Shown piece after piece: positions 1-8,752 of a stretch of DNA of 64,000 bases. Positions within the stretch are counted from its first letter, which is position 1. The number at the start of each line of letters is the position of its first letter. Both the position numbers and the translations under genes were made by a program. Origin of the DNA: an uncultured Victivallales bacterium (lineage in GTDB: Bacteria > Verrucomicrobiota > Lentisphaeria > Victivallales > UBA1829); the NCBI GenBank assembly GCA_934644965.1, contig CAKUDG010000012.1, forward strand, positions 1 through 64,000. Reading direction: 5' to 3'. The notes beneath the pieces are model-generated. The model ran no database searches. It was not told the DNA's origin and was given only the letters and a program-made list of their open reading frames with translations.

Positions 1-345
1 CTGCTTCGTTTCTTGCTGCAGTACAAATCAGGTGTATTGCAGCTTGGGTCTTTTAACTATTGACGACACGATCTAAAGGAGCATCGCCCTTCCCCCCTCT
101 CTCTGGCTGGCTCTTTTTCACCTTTTACGCGCATTTTCTTTCCCTCCCCTTTTCCCAAGTGGAAGCTCAATCACAGGAACTGGGAAAGGATCCCGGAAAA
201 AGGAGAGCGGAGAAAGAAGGGGGAATCAGGGAAAAAAGAAAAAACAAGGCGTACAGACAAACGTATCAACAGGTATTTTCATTTCCTTCTGCAGGAATGC
301 AATCGTTCTTCAGAAGGCAGGAGACAAAAAGGAGTTCAGGAAGCC
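1..345. other. Intergenic region at the left edge
   Basis: No coding sequence is supported here. An open frame from about position 60 starts at TTG, is low-complexity and runs into the GH1 gene in another frame, so it looks like chance. The stretch from 180 to 345 is purine-rich. Its only clear signal is the AAGGAG Shine-Dalgarno sequence at 329-334 that serves the GH1 gene. No convincing promoter or RNA structure was seen. Confidence 0.5.
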
Positions 346-1647
346 ATGCTCGGTATTTTTTCACAGAAGGACACGGTTCGTTTCCCGGAAAGGTTTCTCT
401 GGGGAAGTTCCACTGCGGGACATCAGATTGAAGGAGGGAACGTCAACAGTCAGCTCTACGCTCAGGAACAGGAGCTCAGGAAACGCAATCCGGCTCATGA
501 GATTTCGGGCCGGGCGTGCGATTTCTGGAACCGCTGGGAGGAGGATTTCGATCTCCTGGAAAGACTCGGCCACCGGGCTTTCCGCATGTCTGCGGAATGG
601 AGCCGCCTGGAACCCGAGGAGGGCGTTCACGACAAGGAAGCTCTGAAGCGCTATCTCAAAATGCTGGAATCCCTGAAACAGCGCGGCATCCAGGTTTTTC
701 TGACGCTTCACCATTTCACTCATCCGCTCTGGTTTGAAAAGAAAGGCGGATTCCAGAAACGGGAGAATGTGGATCTGTTTCTGCGTCATCTGGAATATCT
801 GGTCCCGCGCGTGGCGCCGTATGTGGATTCCTGGAACATCCTGAACGAATTCAACAATGCCGATGCACTCTCGGGACCCTACGGCGGAGAGGTGAAGGCG
901 AATTTTCTGGCGGCGCACGCCCGCGGCGCGGCCGTGGTGAGGGAATATTCAAAAGCGCCGATCAGTTCGGCGCACGCGCTCTGCGCCTGGCAGCCGGAGA
1001 ATCCGCGGGATGAGTTTGATGTCACGCGGGCCCGTCTGCGCGACTGGCAATGCAACGCGTTTTTCTTTCATGCGGTCCGGACCGGAGAAATTCTCCTGCC
1101 CTACCGCGATGCGGAATACATGCCTGAACTCAAGGGATCGTGCGACTACTGGGCCATCAATTACTATACGCGCCACATGATCACGGCGAGAAGAGCCGAC
1201 GGATCCGGGAAACGTCATGACTGCTGTACACTCCGGCCGATCGACATGCCCTTCTATCTGGAGGAATTCTATCCCGAAGGACTTGTCGATCTCCTGGACA
1301 CCCTGCACGATCTGCCCGTATATATCACTGAAAACGGATACTGCGCGGATGACGACCGGCTCAGAATCCTCTATCTGGCCCGACATTTTCAGGCCATGAA
1401 CGAGGCCATCCGGAAAGGATGCGATCTGCGGGGATATCTCTGCTGGTCTTTCATGGACAACTATGAATGGAGCAGTTTCCTCCCCCGTTTCGGCCTTGTC
1501 GCCGTGGATTTTGACACTCTGGAGCGGACCCCGCGTCCCAGTGCGGAATTTTACAGAGACGTCATCCGGAGAAATGGATTCGACCGGGAACTTGTCCTCC
1601 GGCACCTGCCGGAATTCAAGGACTGGAAAATCTATCCCCGTGAATGA
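346..1647 (+). CDS. Glycoside hydrolase family 1 beta-glycosidase
   Basis: This 433-residue protein is a retaining beta-glycosidase of family GH1, a (beta/alpha)8 barrel that releases beta-linked glucose, galactose or phospho-sugars. The N-terminal FLWGSSTAGHQIEG is the GH1 entry signature. The acid/base glutamate lies in LNEFN (E168) and the nucleophile in ITENGY (E329). The usual Asn-Glu-Pro is Asn-Glu-Phe here. The length matches GH1. No signal peptide is visible, so it should act in the cytoplasm on imported oligosaccharides. The ATG has AAGGAG 11 bases upstream. The next gene, a sugar isomerase/epimerase, lies 104 bases downstream on the same strand and probably shares the transcript. 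The family is certain; the substrate cannot be read from sequence. Confidence 0.93.
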   Translation: MLGIFSQKDTVRFPERFLWGSSTAGHQIEGGNVNSQLYAQEQELRKRNPAHEISGRACDFWNRWEEDFDLLERLGHRAFRMSAEWSRLEPEEGVHDKEALKRYLKMLESLKQRGIQVFLTLHHFTHPLWFEKKGGFQKRENVDLFLRHLEYLVPRVAPYVDSWNILNEFNNADALSGPYGGEVKANFLAAHARGAAVVREYSKAPISSAHALCAWQPENPRDEFDVTRARLRDWQCNAFFFHAVRTGEILLPYRDAEYMPELKGSCDYWAINYYTRHMITARRADGSGKRHDCCTLRPIDMPFYLEEFYPEGLVDLLDTLHDLPVYITENGYCADDDRLRILYLARHFQAMNEAIRKGCDLRGYLCWSFMDNYEWSSFLPRFGLVAVDFDTLERTPRPSAEFYRDVIRRNGFDRELVLRHLPEFKDWKIYPRE

Positions 1648-1751
1648 AAGTCGAACAGGAGAAATAAGATACTGAAAAAAAACCACTCCTGACAGAAACC
1701 GAAGATGAGAAAATCAACAATTCCAGGAAAGAGAATGACAAGGAGAAAAAA

Positions 1752-2573
1752 ATGAAGCAATACACACTCGGCTATTGTCTCTGGCTTCTCCGCGGCGGAA
1801 CGCTGCCGGACCGGATCCAGTTCCTTTACGATCACGGCTTCCGCTCCGCGGCAAAGATCCAGAGCACGGATTCCGAACATTCTCCCGAGGCCCGCGATGC
1901 GGCGTGCCTGATCCGGGAACTCGGGATGACTCTGACCTGCCATACGAACGTCCAGGGGCATCTGAAGGACGGACGGATCGACATGGACTTCGCCAGAGCC
2001 GCCCTGGAGGATGATCTCTGGTGGAATGAAGCAAGCGGAGGAGCTTTGCACAGCTGCTGTTCAGACATTGTTTCGCGCACCCACATGGAAGACACCGTCA
2101 CTCTTGCGGATCTTCAGATGGAATATTTCCGCGGCAGTTCCGTTCTTTCCGGGATTGAGAATTCCTTCCGTCCGGAATATTGTCTTCCGGAACAGTTTGC
2201 AGCCATGAAGGCCCATTCCACCGCGATTCTCTTTGATGCCGGACATGCCCATATCAGTCTTCATACGATTCCGCAGCTTCAGGGGATGAGCATGGAAGAG
2301 TATCTGGACGCCATTCCGCTGACCGTCGCGGAAGTGCATATCACGGACAATCACGGACTGAAAGATGAACATCTCGCGCCGCAGAAGGGAACAACGGATT
2401 ATGAATCGCTGCTCAGAGGCCTGGAAAAACGTCCTGAAACGCCTGTCATCTCCCTTGAATTCTGCAAAGACATTCTGAACGGACTGTATGCGCACGACAT
2501 CAGCATCCCGGCAGAACGGGACCGTGTCCTGAGAGCTATGGAAACCTTGAAAAGCATTTTCCCTTCTGTCTGA
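1752..2573 (+). CDS. Sugar phosphate isomerase/epimerase-like TIM-barrel protein
   Basis: This 273-residue protein belongs to the AP-endonuclease-2-like TIM-barrel superfamily, which includes sugar isomerases, epimerases and keto-sugar lyases. Candidate metal ligands sit on successive strands: the FDAGHAH segment (D162, H165), EVHITDNHG (E194, H196) and ISLEF (E236). It is soluble, without signal peptide or membrane segment. A good AAGGAG lies 6 bases before the ATG. It follows the GH1 gene closely, so it probably processes the sugar that enzyme releases. A second member of the superfamily lies at 57477-58370 but is not closely similar. The exact reaction cannot be assigned. Confidence 0.82.
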   Translation: MKQYTLGYCLWLLRGGTLPDRIQFLYDHGFRSAAKIQSTDSEHSPEARDAACLIRELGMTLTCHTNVQGHLKDGRIDMDFARAALEDDLWWNEASGGALHSCCSDIVSRTHMEDTVTLADLQMEYFRGSSVLSGIENSFRPEYCLPEQFAAMKAHSTAILFDAGHAHISLHTIPQLQGMSMEEYLDAIPLTVAEVHITDNHGLKDEHLAPQKGTTDYESLLRGLEKRPETPVISLEFCKDILNGLYAHDISIPAERDRVLRAMETLKSIFPSV

Positions 2574-2642
2574 GAACAGACTGAACACGCTCCCCCTCCC
2601 CCCCCCGCAGATCCCCCGTTTTCAGATCAGGCGGCGGCTCCG

Positions 2643-2702
2643 CACGCAACAGATCACGCAACAGATCACGCAACAGATCACGCAACAGATCACGCAACGG
2701 AT
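2643..2702. repeat. Five tandem copies of a 12-bp unit
   Basis: The unit CACGCAACAGAT is repeated head to tail five times; the first four copies are identical and the fifth has one change (CACGCAACGGAT). There are no spacers, so it is not a CRISPR array. It is intergenic, in front of a hairpin and a second tandem repeat. Confidence 0.9.
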
Positions 2703-2717
2703 CAAGAGGCCATGGGA

Positions 2718-2745
2718 CTTCCCCGGAACCGGGGAAGCGCTCTTT
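2718..2745 (+). terminator. Probable intrinsic terminator after the GH1-isomerase unit
   Basis: CTTCCCCGG and CCGGGGAAG form a perfect 9-bp inverted repeat around two A residues (2718-2726 and 2729-2737), followed by CGCTCTTTTC. The stem is very stable but the T-run is short and interrupted, and it lies 145 bases after the isomerase stop. It plausibly ends the upstream transcript before ftsW. Confidence 0.5.
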
Positions 2746-2810
2746 TCATCTCTTTTCATCTCTTTTCATCTCTTTTCATCTCTTTTCATCTCTTCTGATC
2801 TCTTCTGATT
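2741..2810. repeat. Seven tandem copies of a 10-bp pyrimidine-rich unit
   Basis: TCTTTTCATC occurs five times perfectly (2741-2790), followed by two variant copies (TCTTCTGATC and TCTTCTGATT). It begins immediately after the hairpin at 2718-2737. Perfect short-unit arrays of this kind can change length by slippage. Confidence 0.9.
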
Positions 2811-3098
2811 CGAAATAAAGTGGAAAAAACGCGGGAAACGGATTCGGCGTCTCCGGATGAATTGCGGGAAAATCTCCGCCACTGCCGCCGCTCCGGGACT
2901 TCGTTTGCACGAGGTCACATCCAGTTTTCTTCCGGAAGCCCCGGACCTTTTCCTCTCCTCTCCTCTCCTCTTCCCCCCTCTGTCCGCTCTCCGAAGCTCC
3001 ATGGGAAAAAACTTCTTTTTTTTCCGTTCCGAAGCTGTACTAAATCATTATTCGCGCTAAGTTATCCCGATACGGAAAAAGAACCCGGAACGGAACAC

Positions 3099-4313
3099 AT
3101 GAGACCCCTCAGGAACAGACAAATCATCGAAGACGTCACCGAACAGAATCATTACAGTTCGGCTCTTCCCGAAGCGGCGGTGTTTCTGCTGATCACGCTG
3201 GTGATTCTGCTGTTCGGCCTGGCGGTGCTGTATTCGACATCCTTCGGAATTGCGGGGATGTCCTATTTCAAGAAACAGCTGCTCTGGACAGCTGTCGGGC
3301 TGGGAGGGTTCACGACGGCACTGCTGATCGGATATAAAAAGCTCTCGGACTGGAGTCCCTGGATGATGATCGGGATTTTTCTGGCACTTGCGGCGGCACT
3401 TTGTTTTGAACCGGTCAACGGGGCGAGGAGATGGATCCGGATCGGAGCCTACAGTGTACAGCCGTCGGAATACGCGAAGCTGGTGCTGGTGTTTTTTCTG
3501 GCGAAATTTCTTTCGGACCGGACGCGTCTGATTGAATCGCATCCGTTCCGGGTGTTCTGGCAGTCTGGACTCTGCTGCGGGATCATCATTCTGATGGTGA
3601 TGGCGGGGCATGACCTGGGGACGTCCGTGCTGCTGGGGCTGGTGTTTCTTGCCATGCTTTTTGTGGCGGGAGTGCGTCTGCTGTACATTCTGCCATGGGT
3701 GGTGATCTGTCCGCCGGCGCTGTTTTTTCTGGTCAGGGAATTTTCCCCGGTACGTTATTCGCGGATCACAACCTTCCTCAACCCGGAGCTGACGCAGTCC
3801 GGAGAAGGGTATCAGCTCTGGCTCTCCTTTCTGGCGCTGGGCTCGGGGAGCTGGCTCGGGATCGGATTTACGGAGAGCAGGCTCAAGCAGAAATATCTGC
3901 CGGAAGCGCATACGGATTTCATTCTTTCGATTGTGGGGGAAGAGCTCGGATTCATTTGTCTCTGTCTGGTGATTGCGGCTTATCTGGTCTTCATCATCAC
4001 GGCGTACATGATCAGCTGCAAGGCAAGGACACGCCAGGGGATGCTGCTGGTTTTCGGGATTCTGGCGTTCATCGGATTTCAGGCGCTGATCAATATCGGA
4101 GTGATCTCGGGGGCTTTCCCGACCAAAGGGATGCCGGCGCCCTTCATCAGTTACGGGGGGAGCAATCTTGTCAGCTGTCTCACTGCGGCGGGTGTCGTCT
4201 TCAGCGTGGCTCTGGACAATGCCTTCCCGGACTACCAGGATCTCTTCTATGCGCGTATGAAGGAAAGACTTCACCGTCTCAGGACCATGATCTACAGCGG
4301 GAAAACACCCTGA
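3099..4313 (+). CDS. ftsW: Lipid II glycan polymerase FtsW
   Basis: This is a 404-residue polytopic SEDS-family protein, the septal peptidoglycan glycosyltransferase that polymerises lipid II during division. It has about ten hydrophobic helices. The periplasmic-loop motif LPEAHTDFI (P268-F274, including the key Asp) is followed by GEELGF, and the C-terminal SYGGSNL corresponds to the conserved SYGGSS of FtsW. The frame is open upstream to about 2820, but those 93 codons are low-complexity; the ATG at 3099 gives the usual FtsW length. No strong Shine-Dalgarno precedes it. murG follows on the same strand 155 bases later, as in division/cell-wall clusters, which favours FtsW over RodA. Confidence 0.93.
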   Translation: MRPLRNRQIIEDVTEQNHYSSALPEAAVFLLITLVILLFGLAVLYSTSFGIAGMSYFKKQLLWTAVGLGGFTTALLIGYKKLSDWSPWMMIGIFLALAAALCFEPVNGARRWIRIGAYSVQPSEYAKLVLVFFLAKFLSDRTRLIESHPFRVFWQSGLCCGIIILMVMAGHDLGTSVLLGLVFLAMLFVAGVRLLYILPWVVICPPALFFLVREFSPVRYSRITTFLNPELTQSGEGYQLWLSFLALGSGSWLGIGFTESRLKQKYLPEAHTDFILSIVGEELGFICLCLVIAAYLVFIITAYMISCKARTRQGMLLVFGILAFIGFQALINIGVISGAFPTKGMPAPFISYGGSNLVSCLTAAGVVFSVALDNAFPDYQDLFYARMKERLHRLRTMIYSGKTP

Positions 4314-4468
4314 AGACAGAAAAGAAGAATGGGGAAAAGAAAGGGAGAGCCGGGACTCATGCCTGGCATATTGTTTCTTTTTTCCTCCGTTTCTCCTGCT
4401 TTCAGCGTCACACGCATTCGGAAAGGCAACGCAATTCTCATAAAAAACAGCATGAAAGCATCAGGATC

Positions 4469-5593
4469 ATGAAAAAACTCGAACGGATCGCCATCAGCTG
4501 CGGCGGCACTGGGGGACATTTCTTCCCGGGACTGAGCATCGCACGCGAATTCAACCGGAACGGAGGAAAGTCGCTCCTTCTCATCGGCGGGAAACATGCC
4601 GATGCCCATGCGGAACACGCCGCAAAATACGGTATTGATTTCCTGAAGATCCCGGCTCTTCCGCTTCCGAATCATCCGCTGAAACTTTTGCCGTTTTGCC
4701 TGACCACGTGGAAATCGGCTCTTCTCTGCCGGAAACATTTTCTGGAATTTCATCCGCAGGCGCTGCTGGCGATGGGCAGTTTCGCCTCCCTGCCCCCGGC
4801 CGCGGCAAGATTCCTTCCGGGAGTGCATGTGCCGCTCTTCCTGCATGAAGGGAATGCGCTCATCGGAAAATCCAACCGCGTTCTGAGCCGCTGTGCGGAA
4901 AAAATGGCTCTCTCGTTCCCCGCGGAAAATCTGGAGAAAGCCCATTGCCAGACTGTGGTGACAGGACTGCCGCTGCGAAGAGAAATCGTTGAAAATCCTC
5001 CCAGCAAAACCGAAGCCGTTGCAGAACTCAACAGAAAATACGGCAGCGCCTTTCTTCCGGATCTGCCCGTGGCGCTCGTCTTCGGAGGATCCCTCGGGGC
5101 GGCTTCCATCAACGGCAATTTCATCCCGGACGGAAACATCCCCGGAATCGAACGCCTTCAGATCATTCATCTTTCCGGACCCGGAAAACTGGAGGAAGTC
5201 AGGAAAAACTACCATCATTCACCCTGCAGGGAGGTGCTCACTCTGGAAAGCTGTCCCGATATGCAGATTCTTTATGCGGCGGCGGATCTGGTTGTCAGCC
5301 GGGCGGGAGGAAGCACGGTCTCGGAACTGGCCTGTTTCGGGAAATACGCCATTCTCATTCCCTTCCCGTTCGCCGCGGAACACCACCAGAACAACAATGC
5401 GCGCTATCTGGCGGACGCCGGAGGTGCAGAGATTATCGACGACTCGGAATGTTCGCCGCAGCGCTTCGCTGAAATCCTCACCCGCTTCCTCGCTCATCCG
5501 GACAAATTCGCGGAAAAAGGCCGGAATGCACGCAAAGCCGCATTCCCGGATGCCGCAATGAACGTCCTCCGCATGATCGAAGATTCGCTCTGA
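4469..5593 (+). CDS. murG: UDP-GlcNAc:lipid I N-acetylglucosaminyltransferase MurG
   Basis: This 374-residue GT28 enzyme transfers GlcNAc from UDP-GlcNAc to lipid I, making lipid II on the inner face of the membrane. The diagnostic motifs are present: GGTGGHFFPG at residues 12-21, GGSLGA at 206-211, SRAGGSTVSELA from 277 and the EHHQNNNA loop near 305. The frame stays open upstream into ftsW, but homology starts at MKKLERIAISCGGTGG, so ATG 4469 is chosen. The ribosome-binding site is weak (AGGA two bases before the ATG). It lies directly after ftsW, whose product uses the lipid II it makes. A G6/C6 inverted repeat (5596-5624) follows the stop. Confidence 0.95.
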   Translation: MKKLERIAISCGGTGGHFFPGLSIAREFNRNGGKSLLLIGGKHADAHAEHAAKYGIDFLKIPALPLPNHPLKLLPFCLTTWKSALLCRKHFLEFHPQALLAMGSFASLPPAAARFLPGVHVPLFLHEGNALIGKSNRVLSRCAEKMALSFPAENLEKAHCQTVVTGLPLRREIVENPPSKTEAVAELNRKYGSAFLPDLPVALVFGGSLGAASINGNFIPDGNIPGIERLQIIHLSGPGKLEEVRKNYHHSPCREVLTLESCPDMQILYAAADLVVSRAGGSTVSELACFGKYAILIPFPFAAEHHQNNNARYLADAGGAEIIDDSECSPQRFAEILTRFLAHPDKFAEKGRNARKAAFPDAAMNVLRMIEDSL

Positions 5594-5715
5594 ACGGGGG
5601 GACAGGACACAACTTTTTCCCCCCTCCGGTCACCTCACTCACCCCGGCGCCCCTTCCGCTTCCCCCCCCCAGGACACACCCTCTCTACATAAGGGAAAGC
5701 ATCCTCTCGCACGGT

Positions 5716-5744
5716 TTGCAGAAAACGACTCCGGAGTGTATATT
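5716..5744 (+). promoter_or_regulatory. Sigma-70-type promoter for purB
   Basis: TTGCAG (5716-5721), a 17-base spacer and TATATT (5739-5744) match the -35/-10 layout, giving a predicted start near 5751 and a leader of about 125 bases before purB. It lies in the 282-base gap after murG, so purB probably has its own transcript. No PurR-like operator or purine riboswitch was recognised. Confidence 0.5.
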
Positions 5745-5875
5745 AAAACTCCCGCATCAATGCGGAACAACCCGAAACGGGAAAAGACATCAGCCCGGAT
5801 ACAAAAAAACACAGGCAACAAATTCGGATTTTTCTGACATTCAGCCCCTTCATCTCAGGAAAGGAACAACGCAAC

Positions 5876-7315
5876 ATGGATTCCCACAACTCTTACCAGA
5901 ATCCCCTGACCGGCCGTTACGCCAGCCGTGAAATGAGTTTCAACTGGTCTCCGCAGAGGAAACATTCCACCTGGCGCCGGCTCTGGCTTGCTCTTGCCGA
6001 ATCCGAAAAGGAACTCGGGCTGCCCATCACGGACGAACAGATCGCGCAGATGCGCGCCCATCTGGACGATATCGACTTTGAAGCCGCGGCGAAAAAGGAA
6101 GCCGAACTCCGTCACGACGTCATGAGCCACATTCACGTCTTCGGAGCACAATGTCCTGCGGCCAAACCGATCATCCACCTCGGCGCGACCAGCTGCTTCG
6201 TCACAGACAACACCGAACTCATCCAGATGCGTGACGGTCTCCGCATTCTGCTTTCCAAGCTTCTGAAACTCATCAGCATTCTTTCCGATATCGCGGAACG
6301 CTACAAGGCAATGCCCACGCTCGGATTCACGCACTACCAGCCCGCCCAGCTCACAACGGTGGGGAAACGCTTTTCCCTGTATCTTCAGGATTTCATGTTC
6401 GACCTTTCACGGATCGAGGAGGAAATCGAACGCATCCCCTTCCGCGGAGTGAAAGGCACCACCGGAACACAGGCAAGTTTCCTGGAACTCTTCAACTCGG
6501 ATCATGAGAAAGTCCGGAAACTGGAAAAACTCGTTGCGGAGAAGATGGGTTTTACAAATGTCGTCTCCCTGAGCGGCCAGACGTACAGCAGGAAGGTCGA
6601 TTACTATGTCCTTTCCGTACTTTCCGGACTGGCGCAGTCCGCTGCGAAAATGGCCGGCGACATCCGTCTTCTGGCAAATCTCCGCGAAATCGAGGAACCC
6701 TTTGAAAAATCCCAGGTCGGTTCCAGCGCCATGGCGTACAAACGCAATCCGATGCGTTCGGAAAGAGTCTGCTCCCTCGCCCGCTATCTGATGAGTCTTC
6801 CCGTGAACTGCGCCCAGACTCATTCCGTGCAGTGGTTCGAACGCACGCTCGACGATTCCGCCAACAGGAGAATCGTCCTTCCGGAAGCCTTCCTCTGCGC
6901 CGACGTCATTCTTTCCCTCGCCGCCAACATCACCAACGGCATTCAGATCTGGCCGAAGGTCATTGCCGCACGCGTGGAGGCGGAACTCCCCTTCATGGCC
7001 ACAGAAAACATCATCATGGAAGCCGTCAAGGCAGGAGGCGACAGACAGGAACTCCACGAACACATCCGCAGGCATTCCATGGAGGCCGCACGCATGATCA
7101 AGGAAGAAGGGAAAAAGAACGACCTGATCGAACGTCTTGCAGCGGATCCGATTTTCGCAGCCGTCGCCCCTTCCTTCCACGAGATCCTCAAGCCGGAAGC
7201 CTTTACCGGAAGAGCGGCGCGTCAGGTGGAGGAATATCTGGAGGAGAAAGTCCGTCCGGAACTGAAACGTCTGGCCTCCTGCACGGCCTCCGAAACGGAG
7301 GAAATCAAGGTCTGA
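5876..7315 (+). CDS. purB: Adenylosuccinate lyase (animal-like subfamily)
   Basis: This 479-residue enzyme of the fumarase/aspartase superfamily splits SAICAR to AICAR and adenylosuccinate to AMP, both releasing fumarate. The mobile-loop signature SSAMAYKRNPMRSER is at residues 283-297, and TTGTQASF and LPTLGFTHYQPAQ are also present. The length and long stretches such as VQWFERTLDDSANRR and ELPFMATENIIM resemble remembered human ADSL much more than the roughly 430-residue Bacillus PurB. The ATG follows AGGAAAGGA. It stands alone with its own predicted promoter; no other purine gene is in the window. The function is certain; the subfamily placement is from memory and needs a tree. Confidence 0.95.
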   Translation: MDSHNSYQNPLTGRYASREMSFNWSPQRKHSTWRRLWLALAESEKELGLPITDEQIAQMRAHLDDIDFEAAAKKEAELRHDVMSHIHVFGAQCPAAKPIIHLGATSCFVTDNTELIQMRDGLRILLSKLLKLISILSDIAERYKAMPTLGFTHYQPAQLTTVGKRFSLYLQDFMFDLSRIEEEIERIPFRGVKGTTGTQASFLELFNSDHEKVRKLEKLVAEKMGFTNVVSLSGQTYSRKVDYYVLSVLSGLAQSAAKMAGDIRLLANLREIEEPFEKSQVGSSAMAYKRNPMRSERVCSLARYLMSLPVNCAQTHSVQWFERTLDDSANRRIVLPEAFLCADVILSLAANITNGIQIWPKVIAARVEAELPFMATENIIMEAVKAGGDRQELHEHIRRHSMEAARMIKEEGKKNDLIERLAADPIFAAVAPSFHEILKPEAFTGRAARQVEEYLEEKVRPELKRLASCTASETEEIKV

Positions 7316-7945
7316 TCCCTTCTTCTTCTTCCCTGCGCGTTCCCGCCCGCCCCCCGCAGAGGGGGGCTCTGCATGCGCAGGAATCGCCTTTGTTCTTCCT
7401 TCGCTCTTTTTCTTTTCCCCTCGCCCTTTTTTTCTGAGGGATTCTTCTCCGCCGCCCTCCCGGCGGCTCCGCAGCTCTTGCCCCGGCGGCGGAATCTTCT
7501 TCCAAAAGGAGGGGAAAAAACAAAGGATATTCTTCCCCATCCTGGACTCCCGGAGAAAACAGGTCCATCGGGAAAAGGCCGCTGGAAAGTCGCAGAGACT
7601 CACAAAGTCTGACGGAATCCGGGGTGGGGAAACGGCCGGGACGGAGATCTCCATAGCAGGGCCTGTTCTTCAGAAAACAGGGAAACTCTTTCCTCGCTCC
7701 GGGAGTCTTGCGGCATTGTTTTCCCGGCATCCGGCACGCGCAATGCTGAAACGGGCTTCCTTCAAAGCCCATTTTCCGGACAACTTTCCTGCGGAAAGGA
7801 ATTGACTATCCAGCAGTCCGGATATAAATTAACAGAATATGCTCTTTTTCCCTTCCATCGTAAAAAAGCTGGGAAAAACAGGAAAATGACAGCGGCGCAG
7901 AGAGCGGCGCAGTGCTGTACAATTCACCCGAACAAGGAATTTTCA
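7316..7945. other. Intergenic region between purB and the membrane protein
   Basis: About 630 bases with no supported gene. It holds a perfect 7-bp hairpin (GCCCCCC/GGGGGGC around GCAGA, 7349-7367) 33 bases after the purB stop, without a T-run. Pyrimidine-rich DNA follows, and a promoter lies at 7802-7828. The hairpin may weakly terminate purB or stabilise its mRNA 3' end. Confidence 0.5.
7802..7830 (+). promoter_or_regulatory. Probable promoter for the membrane protein gene
   Basis: TTGACT (7802-7807) is followed by GATATAAATT. The best -10 is TATAAA at 7823-7828 (15-base spacer) or TAAATT at 7825-7830 (17-base spacer). The leader to the ATG at 7946 would be about 110 bases. Confidence 0.45.
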
Positions 7946-8752
7946 ATGCTGACTTTGATTCTTGCGCTGGCGACCGGACTTGCGGTCGGTTTCGGATCGT
8001 TTTACGGGCTTGGTTTTTCCCGAATCTGGGCCAGTGTCACCGGCATGCTTGCGCTTCTGGCCGTACAGGTGGTCATCACCCTGATTCTCCGCCGCGTCAC
8101 GCTCCGGATCAACGCGCAGATTCAGGAAATCATGCTCGAAACGCAGAAAAAGCTCCAGCAGAAACAGGCGCAGTTCATGCGCAAGCCCGCCAGCCAGAAA
8201 GTCATGATGGCACAGCTGGAAAAGGAACAGACCGAAGGAATCCGGAAGGCCTTGGAAACGTGTGATCTTTTCAACCCCGTATGCAAATGGAATTTCTTCC
8301 TGAAAAAACAGATCGCCACCATGCGCATGATGTTCCTCTACCAGCTCAAAAAGTATGACGAGGTGGACAGGCTCCTTCCGCAATGCCTCTTCATGGACAG
8401 TCAGTCCATTTCCATCAAAATGGCTCGCATGTACAAGATCGGCGCGGAGGCCTCGGAAATCGACCGTTTCTTCCGGAAAAAAGCCAGACGGCTCCGCAAC
8501 GAAAACGCCGTCCTCCCCTACTCCCTCTATGCCTGGATCCTGCTCAAACAGGGCCGGAATGACGACGCTTTCAAAGTCATGACCGATGCAAAAGCGAAAA
8601 CTTCAGACGAAACCGTCCTCCGCAACTGGGAGTTCCTCGCAAACGGCAGAATCAAGCAATTTTCCAACAGCGGCCTTGCCGAGGCCTGGTATGCTCTCGC
8701 TCTCGAAGAACCAAAAATGCCGAAGGTTCAGCAGGTTTACCGCAGATACTGA
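7946..8752 (+). CDS. Membrane-anchored protein of unknown function
   Basis: This 268-residue protein has two N-terminal hydrophobic helices (about 1-23 and 28-50). A charged, Gln- and Lys-rich coiled-coil segment follows (about 55-95). The rest is a helical domain with weak TPR-like character, for example YSLYAWILLKQGRNDDAFKVM. I do not recognise a named family. The ATG at 7946 is preceded by AAGGAA at 6 bases; the longer TTG-started reading from 7802 begins inside the promoter and is rejected. The hydrophobic hairpin suggests the C-terminal domain faces the cytoplasm, where helical repeats could mediate protein contacts. It is convergent with rng and has no operon partner. Confidence 0.7.
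   Translation: MLTLILALATGLAVGFGSFYGLGFSRIWASVTGMLALLAVQVVITLILRRVTLRINAQIQEIMLETQKKLQQKQAQFMRKPASQKVMMAQLEKEQTEGIRKALETCDLFNPVCKWNFFLKKQIATMRMMFLYQLKKYDEVDRLLPQCLFMDSQSISIKMARMYKIGAEASEIDRFFRKKARRLRNENAVLPYSLYAWILLKQGRNDDAFKVMTDAKAKTSDETVLRNWEFLANGRIKQFSNSGLAEAWYALALEEPKMPKVQQVYRRY

Larger units (their letters stand above)
2574..3098. other. Repeat-rich intergenic region before ftsW
   Basis: About 525 bases lie between the isomerase gene and ftsW. They hold a C-run near 2590-2610, a 12-bp tandem repeat (2643-2702), a terminator-like hairpin (2718-2737) and a 10-bp tandem repeat (2741-2810). The ftsW frame is open back to about 2820, but that extension is low-complexity and unlike FtsW, so it is treated as leader. 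No strong -35/-10 pair was found. Confidence 0.5.

Noticed and set aside
1..59. tRNA-like or riboswitch structure at the left edge
   Set aside because: No cloverleaf arms, TTC loop or known aptamer core could be drawn from the bases present.
2643..2810. Possible CRISPR array
   Set aside because: The units are 10-12 bp with no spacers and there are no cas genes, so these are simple tandem repeats.
2820..3098. N-terminal extension of FtsW by 93 codons
   Set aside because: The extension is hydrophilic, repeat-derived and unlike any SEDS protein; the internal ATG gives the standard FtsW start and length.
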